A stretch of DNA of 9,836 bases from Bdellovibrionales bacterium (lineage in GTDB: Bacteria > Bdellovibrionota > Bdellovibrionia > Bdellovibrionales > UBA840): the NCBI GenBank assembly GCA_020434605.1, contig JAGRAL010000013.1, positions 1 to 9,836 on the forward strand. Reading direction: 5' to 3'. The position numbers were made by a program, and so were the translations under genes. Below, piece after piece: positions 1 to 5,724 of this stretch (positions are counted from its first letter, which is position 1; each line of letters starts with the position of its first letter). The notes below the pieces were generated by a model. That model was not told where the DNA came from, did no database searches, and worked only from the letters and a program-made list of their open reading frames with translations.

Positions 1-105
1 GATTCTCTTTTGAATGCTGAAAAAGCACCCGAAGAGGACGATGGAAAAGATCCCACTGAAAAATTAATCGGTGAGTTTGAATCTTTAACAAAACCAGACG
101 CTTAA
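1..105 (+). CDS. C-terminal tail of an unidentified protein (5' end outside window)
   Basis: The first 105 bases read in frame 1 without a stop until TAA at 103-105 and encode the last 34 residues of a protein. The visible tail is highly charged and mostly acidic (APEEDDGKDPTEK, then LIGEFESLTKPDA), which looks like a disordered C-terminus; no domain can be recognised. The next gene starts one base after this stop (TAA-T-ATG), so the two are probably co-transcribed and translationally coupled. The coding frame is inferred from the absence of stops and the tight junction. Function unknown. Confidence 0.7.
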   Translation, partial: DSLLNAEKAPEEDDGKDPTEKLIGEFESLTKPDA

Positions 106-106
106 T

Positions 107-808
107 ATGTTTCAAATTCTTTTTGCATTTACCGTTTTTGCAAGTGTTCCTAATAAAATAACCACGATCGATGGTGATTTGGGATATTTAAGAAAGCCAG
201 AGGCAATTCGAGTTTCTTATTTTAAAAATAAGGTTAACTTTTTAGAAAAAGTTATTTTTTCGGATGCGCAGACTTTTCAGTATAGATGGATGGCATTTGC
301 TACTCTTACTAAAGTAAAACCAGATAAGAAAGTATTTGAGAAAGCTCTACGATCTAATGAGTGGTTTTTGCGTGATGTGGCCTTAAAGGCGAGTGTGAGC
401 TTGTTTCCAAAAGAGTCGCTAGGTTGGAATCGTGCTGCAATTGATGATGTTGCTTTGGTTGTTAGAACAACTGCTATTAAGAATCTTAAAAAACTACAAG
501 ACACTGCTAGTATCGATGCCTTGTGGGACGAACTCTATGCAAAGAGAAACTTTAGAAAGCAACAAGGGTTATGGATTAGAAAACATATTTTAGATGCTAT
601 TGTTAGCTTTTTACCGTCTGTTGAAACCCACAAAAAACTATGGGAATCGAGACTTCTGCAAATTGTAAAAACAGAAGATGAAACGCTACAACCATATGCC
701 TTTTCATTTTTAAAGCAAAATTATCCTTCTGGTCCTAGTTTTGTAAATGACGAGCCGATATCCATTCAAAGAAAAAAGTGGATGGCTTTTTTAAACGTTA
801 AAAATTAA
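107..808 (+). CDS. Exported HEAT-repeat-like protein, function unknown
   Basis: This encodes 233 residues. The first ~13 residues (MFQILFAFTVFAS) are hydrophobic and could be a short signal peptide, although there is no basic residue before the core. The middle (about residues 55-170) is a run of amphipathic helices with the spacing of HEAT repeats: WFLRDVALKASVSLF at 86-100, DVALVVRTTAIKNLKKL at 114-130, and WIRKHILDAIVSFL at 156-169. HEAT repeats are protein-protein scaffolds, so a binding role is likelier than catalysis (inference). ATG at 107 follows the previous stop by one base and has no clear Shine-Dalgarno of its own, so translation probably depends on coupling. The TAA at 806-808 overlaps the stop of the convergent lipoprotein gene. 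I do not recognise a named family. Confidence 0.75.
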   Translation: MFQILFAFTVFASVPNKITTIDGDLGYLRKPEAIRVSYFKNKVNFLEKVIFSDAQTFQYRWMAFATLTKVKPDKKVFEKALRSNEWFLRDVALKASVSLFPKESLGWNRAAIDDVALVVRTTAIKNLKKLQDTASIDALWDELYAKRNFRKQQGLWIRKHILDAIVSFLPSVETHKKLWESRLLQIVKTEDETLQPYAFSFLKQNYPSGPSFVNDEPISIQRKKWMAFLNVKN

Positions 809-1311
809 TTTCTTTTCATTCTTTGGTAAGCTTTTTCTAAGCCTCTGTCGATATCTACTTCGCGCTGAATGCGATATAAAATCACATGTTCTTCTAAACC
901 GTCTGACTCAAGATCGGTCAGATCAGAAAAAAAGTCTCTTTGTACAACTACTTTTTTTGTTACACGTACTCTAACGACCTGATCGCTAGAGTCAGGAGTG
1001 ACTCCTCTAGCAACTTGTACATTGATCTTATACTTTCTGCCGCCTGGTGGAACTGCATGTTGTTCAGGAGCTAACCAACCTTGGTTTGATTTAATGTAAT
1101 CAGTTTCTAGAACTCCAGCATCCATATTATTAACAGCAATAGGGTAGTTTGATAACGATATTTGAACGGCTCTCCAAACTTTTTCAAATTCAGTGTTATA
1201 CAATCTTTGATAGGGAGGTTTTTCTAGGCCATCGATAACTACGCGCTCCTCTTTTTCAAAAAGAGCGCAAGATGTTAAAAGTAAAAAAACTAAACTATAA
1301 ATTCGTAGCAT
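805..1311 (-). CDS. Outer-membrane lipoprotein with BamC-like domain
   Basis: This 168-residue protein begins with a short lipoprotein signal peptide ending in the lipobox LTSC (Cys15), followed by Ala, which predicts outer-membrane rather than inner-membrane retention under the Enterobacterial +2 rule. The mature part resembles BamC-type domains: YNTEFEKVWRAVQISL, then a GVLETDYI segment (a strand followed by conversion of a basal state), a conserved QGW element, and alternating beta strands (KYKINVQVARG, QVVRVRVTKKVVV). BamC is an accessory lipoprotein of the beta-barrel assembly machine; whether this protein really joins a Bam complex is inference, since many lipoproteins of unknown role share this fold. 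Its ATG lies inside the upstream lipoprotein gene (17-base overlap, different frame), indicating a two-gene operon with coupled translation. The C-terminus is basic (QRMKRN). Confidence 0.75.
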   Translation of the reverse strand: MLRIYSLVFLLLTSCALFEKEERVVIDGLEKPPYQRLYNTEFEKVWRAVQISLSNYPIAVNNMDAGVLETDYIKSNQGWLAPEQHAVPPGGRKYKINVQVARGVTPDSSDQVVRVRVTKKVVVQRDFFSDLTDLESDGLEEHVILYRIQREVDIDRGLEKAYQRMKRN

Positions 1312-2719
1312 TTCTAGTTATATATTCTGCCACGTCAAACATTTCAGGTCCAGTAGCAATCACTGAGCTGGCCTTAGTTGCTAAGAAAATAGATTCCCAA
1401 CGTAAGTTATTGATGATTTCTACATCACTTCCTACTTTTGGTAAGCGAATTTCATTCTCCCAGTTAGCAGAGTAGATTTCCCATTTCTTCGTTACTCTTT
1501 CTACATACTCTGTTTCAAGTCTTTCTATTTTTACATCTTGTAGAGAAAGGTAAGTGCCTAATTGATTGAATGAATCTGCTTTTGGTGCTGTAACCACAAT
1601 ATTTTCTCCATTTACTTTTGGCTCTGCTACAAGTGGAAGGTAGGTTTGTGTAACGCCTGAAACAAATGGCAAGATTGCAATACTCATGGATGGATTTAAC
1701 CTAGTGGCTCCACCCTCTAGTTTTTCTTCTTTAGCAACAGCAGCTAGCAGCATATTTTCTGTACTTAATGGACTCATCTTTAATGAGATAGACTCGTTTG
1801 ATAAAAGTCTTTTTACATCAGCTGGATACATTAAGTTGTTTTGCGTTTGTAAGCTTGAAGCAAAGTAAGAAAATCCCTCAGGAATTTGTGGCGCTTTTAC
1901 AGTTTGTTTTCCTTGTAATTTAAAATCATTGATCACTAAATCGCTACTTCCCGGTGCTGTAGCTAAGTGCAGGCCACCTTCTAGAAAATCAAATAAATTT
2001 ACAACTTCAGTAAAACCTTTGCCGCTTTCAAATTCACCGATCATTTTTTTAAATGGGAACTGTCCATGTGCAGCTATTAGTTCGTACTCACCAGCTTCAT
2101 GAAAGTAAGTGCGATACTGAGGTTTGTTAAATCGAATGTTAAAAAATAAATATCTCTCAGTTTGGTCTGGAAGACTTACGTTGCTAGGTACACTCATCTT
2201 TCTGCCCATAATTTCAATAATGTCAGAATCCGGACTAATAAATAATCCCATATCAAATTGAAAAAGAGTTGTCTTAGACATCAATGGCAAAACTAAACCA
2301 AAATCAATCTTATCATCTCTCTTTAGTTCGCCAAAGCCAGTTGTGATTCCTTTTAATTCTTGTGTCGGTTGCTCTCTGTAAGTATGGACCACAAAAACAT
2401 TTGCTTCTGGTTTTTGATGAAGATATGTGGCTCTAATAAAGTTATCAGCGATAATTGTAACAGGCTCTTCATTTTTCCATTCATTTGGGATTGTCATGAT
2501 CCCATTTTGGTCGGTTGTAAGTACGTTATTTGGAAATGCTTCAGCCGTGTAGCCAACTTGTACTGTAGCTCCAGTTACTGGGTTTCCTTTTTCATCGATG
2601 ATGCGAATTTCATTGGGTGCAAGTAGTGATTTTTGTCCCTGTAGTTGATTAGAAATATTTTTGTTTTCTGCACAGGCCGCTAAGAATACCAGTAAAACGA
2701 AAGCATACCACTTCTTCAT
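1295..2719 (-). CDS. Large lipoprotein with N-terminal carboxypeptidase-regulatory/Ig-like domain
   Basis: This encodes 474 residues. The N-terminus MKKWYAFVLLVFLAAC is a textbook lipoprotein signal, with lipobox LAAC at residues 13-16 and Ala at +2. Residues ~37-100 (IRIIDEKGNPVTGATVQVGY, then a TTDQNGIMTIP turn) match the CarboxypepD_reg/Big-type beta sandwich, where a flexible protein gains a stalk-like Ig fold. The remaining ~370 residues are mostly beta-rich, with no motif I recognise and only one Cys (the acylated one). The start is supported by GGGAGA about 6 bases before ATG and a candidate promoter at 2773-2801. It overlaps the downstream BamC-like lipoprotein gene by 17 bases, so the two are likely made together and may act together at the outer membrane. 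No substrate can be assigned. Confidence 0.8.
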   Translation of the reverse strand: MKKWYAFVLLVFLAACAENKNISNQLQGQKSLLAPNEIRIIDEKGNPVTGATVQVGYTAEAFPNNVLTTDQNGIMTIPNEWKNEEPVTIIADNFIRATYLHQKPEANVFVVHTYREQPTQELKGITTGFGELKRDDKIDFGLVLPLMSKTTLFQFDMGLFISPDSDIIEIMGRKMSVPSNVSLPDQTERYLFFNIRFNKPQYRTYFHEAGEYELIAAHGQFPFKKMIGEFESGKGFTEVVNLFDFLEGGLHLATAPGSSDLVINDFKLQGKQTVKAPQIPEGFSYFASSLQTQNNLMYPADVKRLLSNESISLKMSPLSTENMLLAAVAKEEKLEGGATRLNPSMSIAILPFVSGVTQTYLPLVAEPKVNGENIVVTAPKADSFNQLGTYLSLQDVKIERLETEYVERVTKKWEIYSANWENEIRLPKVGSDVEIINNLRWESIFLATKASSVIATGPEMFDVAEYITRNATNL

Positions 2720-2772
2720 ATTAATCTCCCTTGATCATTGACTCGTCCATGAGCTATTTTTTAGATACATCT

Positions 2773-2801
2773 ATTCCATGTAGAAATGACATAGCTGTCA
2801 A
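2773..2801 (-). promoter_or_regulatory. Candidate sigma70 promoter of the lipoprotein operon
   Basis: On the minus strand TTGACA (2801-2796) is separated by 17 bases from TGGAAT (2778-2773, 4 of 6 matches to TATAAT). It lies about 50 bases upstream of the 2719 start. A small inverted repeat, TGACA-TAGC-TGTCA (2787-2800), sits on the -35 element and could be an operator. Both calls rest on sequence match only. Confidence 0.45.
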
Positions 2802-2949
2802 TCAAGCGGGCAGGGAGAAGCTGAAATATTCCTACAATTAGAGCAAATCACCTGTTTTTGCCCTATTTTACGGCTACTAAAGCCTCAATTTAACGCAAAG
2901 CTTCGCTGGGACCGGATAGGAGCTTTTCACAGAGAAACAAGAGGGAGGA

Positions 2950-2978
2950 TTGACATTAGTAGACCTAAAAGTTACATC
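2950..2978 (+). promoter_or_regulatory. Candidate promoter of the tRNA gene
   Basis: A perfect TTGACA at 2950-2955 lies 38 bases before the mature tRNA start. The -10 at a 17-base spacing is poor (TACATC, 2973-2978), which would place initiation within roughly 5-10 bases of the tRNA 5' end. The perfect -35 makes the call reasonable; the -10 is uncertain. The 170 bases before it (about 2802-2949) contain no gene or clear structure that I can see. Confidence 0.45.
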
Positions 2979-2992
2979 CTTAAGTCACTTGT

Positions 2993-3069
<77 letters not shown>

Positions 3070-3076
3070 ACAAATC

Positions 3077-3099
3077 AACCACCGTAAGGTGGTTTTTTT
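3077..3099 (+). terminator. Rho-independent terminator after the tRNA
   Basis: A perfect 7-bp stem, AACCACC (3077-3083) and GGTGGTT (3088-3094), closes on a GTAA loop and runs into a T tract (3093-3099, then GTTT). It begins 8 bases after the tRNA CCA, so the tRNA appears to be a single-gene transcript. Confidence 0.9.
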
Positions 3100-3128
3100 G
3101 TTTCTCGTTACGAATAGGACCTAAGTGG

Positions 3129-3152
3129 GGTTCTACGGTTCTACGGTTCTAC
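3129..3152. repeat. Three perfect tandem copies of the 8-mer GGTTCTAC
   Basis: Copies are 3129-3136, 3137-3144 and 3145-3152, followed by a partial ACACGG. They lie 17 bases outside the left inverted repeat of the insertion sequence and 30 bases after the tRNA terminator. Such a short perfect array is prone to slippage and may vary between strains. No function is evident. Confidence 0.9.
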
Positions 3153-3169
3153 ACGGTCGATGGTGGAAC

Positions 3170-3191
3170 TCCATCAAATCTTCAAACTTTT
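3170..3191 (+). repeat. Left terminal inverted repeat of the insertion sequence
   Basis: Eleven bases TCCATCAAATC and, after a 4-base mismatch block, AACTTTT are repeated in inverted orientation at 4426-4447. The inner end coincides with the first base of the transposase stop codon. Confidence 0.75.
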
Positions 3192-4381
3192 CAAATGTTT
3201 AGCAGTCGAAGTCTGTAGTTATTAAAGCTTCTAACTCCAAAAGATGAGTATTGTTCACCCTTTGCAACCCGGTTGTAACCTTCAGTTCTTGCATTCGTCA
3301 ATCCTGAGTTAAAATAATGTAGTATCTCATTTCGCCATTTCATGAGTGTTTTCCTTAATTTTTTTATTTCATTCAAACTTGATAATGCCATCAAGTCCGT
3401 AAGTTTTGTTAAAGCCCTAGAGGCTCTCTTAAATCCCTTTGTGCGATAAAACTTGTAGAGCATTTCTTTAAACCAATAAATCTCCCTCATCTTTGGATGA
3501 TGATTCAACCATTGATCCAGCGCTGATCTTTCAAAATACTTTAACCTATGACGACTTCGTAGAAGCAGTTTTCTAACAGGATTGGATCTTTTATCGCCAG
3601 TGATTTCTGTTCTTGCTTTATTGATCATTGGATTTGTAAGTCTAAGAACATGAAACTTATCTGCGGTGATTTTAGCGTTAGGAAAAAATTCTTTTATGAA
3701 CTTCTTAAATGGATCACACATATCAATTGTTACTTCTTTTACTCTCTCACGACCTGGAATATAATCTAGAGCTGCCTTTAAATCAGAAACTGTTTTTCCA
3801 TTTACAACCTCTGCCACACGCTTACGATCATAATCCACAATCAGAGATGCAAACTCAGTACATCTTACACCGTTGTTTCTTTTTCTCCATGTATGTTCAT
3901 CAATCCCCAGTCTTGTTCCCCAACAGTCATTTTTTCTCTCTCGTTGTTTGATTTCTAGTTGCTCATAAAAGACTTTATTGCAAAGCCAAGCTGAGCATCC
4001 ATATGCTCTTTGTGCTCGTTTGAGATCACGAAAGTTTTCGCAGGCCCACTTTAATCCTCGCCGGTATCTTTCGGTGGTTTTAAAGCCTTTACGAATCCCT
4101 GAGACGGGCTCAGTGAAAACTTTCTTACAGCTAGGGCACCTAAACCTTCGTTTTAGAATATGTAGATACATCCCTGAGCCTCGAAGTGGGTGATCTTGCA
4201 CCTTAACCCACCTGCGATCATGAACTGAGGTACTTACAGTGGCGCATTTGGGGCAAACTTCGAATAGAGTCTGTTTAAAGCATTTATAATGAGTTCTAAA
4301 CTTATCTTGCTGCCAGTGGGTTAAGAGATTCAGTTCTGGTAAAAGTATGAATTTAGCAGTAGATTTCCAATTGGGATCCAT
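3191..4381 (-). CDS. tnpA: ISL3-family DDE transposase, full length
   Basis: This 396-residue protein cuts and joins the ends of its insertion sequence. N-terminal zinc-binding pairs are present: CPKC (43-46) and CPSC (82-85) with basic stretches between, typical for ISL3 DNA binding. The DDE catalytic core follows: LGIDEHTW (Asp161), TIDMCDPF (Asp220), ITADKFHVLRL (Asp241), and the family hallmark NARTEGYNRVAK (Glu367) near the C-terminus, ending FGVRSFNNYRLRLLNI. Length fits the family (about 400). An in-frame TTG lies one codon upstream, but ATG at 4381 is preferred because AGGAG sits 6 bases before it and only 3 before the TTG. No frameshift or stop is seen, so it may still be active. The gene faces the tRNA. 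Confidence 0.95.
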   Translation of the reverse strand: MDPNWKSTAKFILLPELNLLTHWQQDKFRTHYKCFKQTLFEVCPKCATVSTSVHDRRWVKVQDHPLRGSGMYLHILKRRFRCPSCKKVFTEPVSGIRKGFKTTERYRRGLKWACENFRDLKRAQRAYGCSAWLCNKVFYEQLEIKQRERKNDCWGTRLGIDEHTWRKRNNGVRCTEFASLIVDYDRKRVAEVVNGKTVSDLKAALDYIPGRERVKEVTIDMCDPFKKFIKEFFPNAKITADKFHVLRLTNPMINKARTEITGDKRSNPVRKLLLRSRHRLKYFERSALDQWLNHHPKMREIYWFKEMLYKFYRTKGFKRASRALTKLTDLMALSSLNEIKKLRKTLMKWRNEILHYFNSGLTNARTEGYNRVAKGEQYSSFGVRSFNNYRLRLLNI

Positions 4382-4425
4382 CAAGTACTCCTTTCTAAAA
4401 TTTCAGCTTCGTAACTAAAATTCTA

Positions 4426-4447
4426 AAAAGTTCTTGGATTTGATGGA
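4426..4447 (-). repeat. Right terminal inverted repeat of the insertion sequence
   Basis: AAAAGTT, 4 unmatched bases, then GATTTGATGGA, the inverted counterpart of 3170-3191 (18 of 22 matches). It lies upstream of the transposase start. The flank immediately outside begins TCCTTTTT, with no counterpart at the left flank. Confidence 0.75.
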
Positions 4448-4468
4448 TCCTTTTTGTTTATCTCATGA

Positions 4469-4915
4469 CACTTAGCATTCCACTATCAACCGAGTAGAGC
4501 CCTAAATATCCAGTCGACTGAGACTACAAAAAATGAGGCAATGCAAATCACGGAGATAAAGTAGGAAGATCTTTACAAATTAGACTACAAAACGGGTAAA
4601 GCTCCGGATGAGCTAAAAAAACTAAACAATACTAAAGTGCGCTTACCCGGTTTCATAGTCCCACTCTCAGATAACTATGCAGCCCTTAAAGAGTTTTTAA
4701 TTGTTCCAGATCCTCAAGCTTGTGTTCACGTTCCTCCGCCGCCTCCTAATTTAATTGTGTATGCGAATTTAGTTAAGGCAATTCCTTTTGATGAGATTTC
4801 AAACCCATCATGGTTTGAAGGAATTTTGAAAATTGAAACCACTAAAAATATATACGGAGCTGCTTCATACAAAATGAGAGTAGACAAGTTAGAAAGATAT
4901 GAATTTAGTGAGTAA
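4469..4915 (+). pseudogene. Decayed DUF3299-family gene with in-frame TAG and missing 5' end
   Basis: From 4469 one frame reads ...TTKNEAMQITEIK, a TAG at 4562-4564, then EDLYKLDYKTGKAPDELKKL and, from 4637, VRLPGFIVPL, a segment with PDPQACVHVPPPPPN, and IKIETTKNIYGAASYKMRV before TAA at 4913-4915. The LPGFIVPL and PDP.AC.HVPPPPPN motifs are those of DUF3299 proteins, whose function is unknown. In this family a W-E/D-L segment precedes 'L-D-Y-TG', so the TAG most simply replaces a TGG Trp codon. Frame upstream is closed by TGA at 4466-4468, only 19 bases past the right end of the insertion sequence, and no signal peptide or start remains. Re-initiation at GTG 4637 would give 92 residues, but there is no Shine-Dalgarno and no export signal. 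Confidence 0.8.
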
Positions 4916-4928
4916 GGCGGGGTAGTAT

Positions 4929-4971
4929 AGTCAAATGGCAGGATCTAAGAAAGATCTTGACCTATTTGACT
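4929..4971. other. Long imperfect hairpin at the convergent gene ends
   Basis: AGTCAAAT (4929-4936) pairs perfectly with ATTTGACT (4964-4971). Inside it, GATCT (4942-4946) pairs with AGATC (4952-4956) around AAGAA, with further G-C and A-T pairs between and two small bulges, giving about 17-18 base pairs. It covers the last codons and stop of the minus-strand 88-residue gene and lies 13 bases past the DUF3299 stop. No T tract follows on either strand, so it is not a standard intrinsic terminator, but it could protect or end transcripts on both sides. Confidence 0.65.
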
Positions 4972-5197
4972 GGCGTGGAGCGCAGTACTTTTCATAATTC
5001 TTTGTAGATGAGGACAACTCTCTTTTATTTGCTAATTGTGCTACAGTGTTTAGGTTTTTATTGCATTCGGATTCAGTATTAAAAGTGCATTCTTGGTGAA
5101 GTGGAGAAAAAACTAAGCACCATTTTTGAGAACCTACAATGTGCCCCAAGGAGTCTTGGCTATATATAAAAAAGACAATAAGGAGCGTCCATTTCAT
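4931..5197 (-). CDS. Small secreted four-cysteine protein (DUF3551-like spacing)
   Basis: This encodes 88 residues with an N-terminal signal peptide (MKWTLLIVFFIYSQDSLG). The mature part has Cys27, Cys37, Cys45 and Cys72. The pattern KWC-x9-C-x7-C, then YC, recalls DUF3551-type small secreted proteins (WC...C.F.....C....C); the resemblance is weak and function is unknown. Two disulfides are likely. The last residues (NRSRSFLDPAI) come from the hairpin at 4929-4971. There is no Shine-Dalgarno before ATG 5197; instead TATACT (5216-5211) with TTGTTC 18 bases upstream forms a promoter-like pair that would start transcription only a few bases before the ATG. It reads in the same direction as the 5723 gene, 115 bases further on; that gap holds only a short 5-bp hairpin at 5240-5252. 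Confidence 0.6.
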   Translation of the reverse strand: MKWTLLIVFFIYSQDSLGHIVGSQKWCLVFSPLHQECTFNTESECNKNLNTVAQLANKRELSSSTKNYEKYCAPRQSNRSRSFLDPAI

Positions 5198-5312
5198 TTG
5201 TATAGTGTAAAGTATATTTGTTCTTAAAGCTACTGAACAAGAGAGTGTCTCTAAAGTAAAATCTCTTTTGACTAGACTTAGTTCTGTCTTTATACCGCTG
5301 GCTCCAAACTCT

Positions 5313-5723
5313 TTATTTTTTCTTCCACTCGCATTGTGCAGATTTTAAAATTTTATTTTTAGAGCTTACTGAGCCAGAATATAATAGATGTCTTGGATCA
5401 TCATAATTTAAAGTTAGCAGTCTTATTTTTATAGCTTCATTTTTACATTTTTCCTCGATCTTTACGTTGATCTCGCTTGAGTTTTTTCGAGTGTAAGTCG
5501 TGTTTGTACAAAGTGAATCTTCGCTTTTTGATACTACTTTTTTAGAATTGCTAAAGTTGAAGTAGTAAGTTTCACTGATAACTAAGATTTGTTCTTTTTC
5601 AGTTTTAATCCAGCGAACATTTCCAGAACTGCATTCTTGGTCACCCTTTAATAATTCATAATAGCCCTCTTGAATATTTGGAAGAGAGTATGCAAATGCA
5701 AAATGTAAAAGTAGAGTAAACAT
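5313..5723 (-). CDS. Secreted four-cysteine protein coupled to the lysozyme-like gene
   Basis: This encodes 136 residues. MFTLLLHFAFAYSLP is a probable signal peptide. The mature protein is a chain of short beta-strand-like segments (GYYELLKGDQEC, VRWIKTEKEQILVIS, YYFNFS, INVKIEEKC, IRLLTLNY, LLYSGSV) with Cys31, Cys72, Cys93 and Cys131, suggesting a small disulfide-bonded beta barrel. I recognise no family. The ATG lies one base after the TAA of the 368-residue lysozyme-like gene, with AGAGG in the last codons of that gene as a well-spaced ribosome binding site, so the two are translationally coupled. Small beta-barrel periplasmic proteins of this size include lysozyme inhibitors (MliC/PliC types); that comparison is only by size and context, not by motif. 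Confidence 0.7.
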   Translation of the reverse strand: MFTLLLHFAFAYSLPNIQEGYYELLKGDQECSSGNVRWIKTEKEQILVISETYYFNFSNSKKVVSKSEDSLCTNTTYTRKNSSEINVKIEEKCKNEAIKIRLLTLNYDDPRHLLYSGSVSSKNKILKSAQCEWKKK

Positions 5724-5724
5724 A

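Larger units (their letters stand above)
3170..4447 (-). mobile_element. ISL3-family insertion sequence, apparently complete (~1.28 kb)
   Basis: The element consists of one transposase gene filling nearly its whole length, bounded by imperfect inverted repeats that I aligned by eye. The left end reads TCCATCAAATC, four mismatched bases, then AACTTTT (3170-3191). The right end reads AAAAGTT, four bases, then GATTTGATGGA (4426-4447): 18 of 22 positions match as inverted repeats. The left repeat overlaps the transposase stop codon. I found no matching 8-bp target duplication in the immediate flanks, so the exact tips could be a few bases further out, or the insertion is old. It lies between the tRNA-Met terminator and a decayed DUF3299 gene. 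Confidence 0.8.

Noticed and set aside
277..504. Open frame on the minus strand (75 codons)
   Set aside because: Antisense to the HEAT-like gene, no ribosome binding site, composition is the mirror of the real gene.
2360..2626. Plus-strand open frame (88 codons) opposite the large lipoprotein gene, with others at 1272-1475 and 1686-1868
   Set aside because: All are antisense to the well-supported lipoprotein genes and show no domain or start signal.
2872..2920. Small hairpins (GGCT/AGCC at 2872-2884; AAAGCT/AGCTTT nearby) as riboswitch or terminator
   Set aside because: Stems of 4-6 bp, no T tract, no recognisable aptamer, and no gene directly following except the tRNA with its own promoter.
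3129..3152. CRISPR-like repeat
   Set aside because: The 8-bp copies are directly adjacent without spacers, so this is a simple tandem repeat.
3709..4193. Plus-strand open frames (3709-3951, 3978-4193) opposite the transposase
   Set aside because: Shadows of the transposase gene, whose catalytic motifs are complete on the minus strand.
4916..4990. A second tRNA gene after the DUF3299 remnant
   Set aside because: Only the first ten bases are tRNA-like; D stem does not pair, loop lacks T33, T arm is absent.
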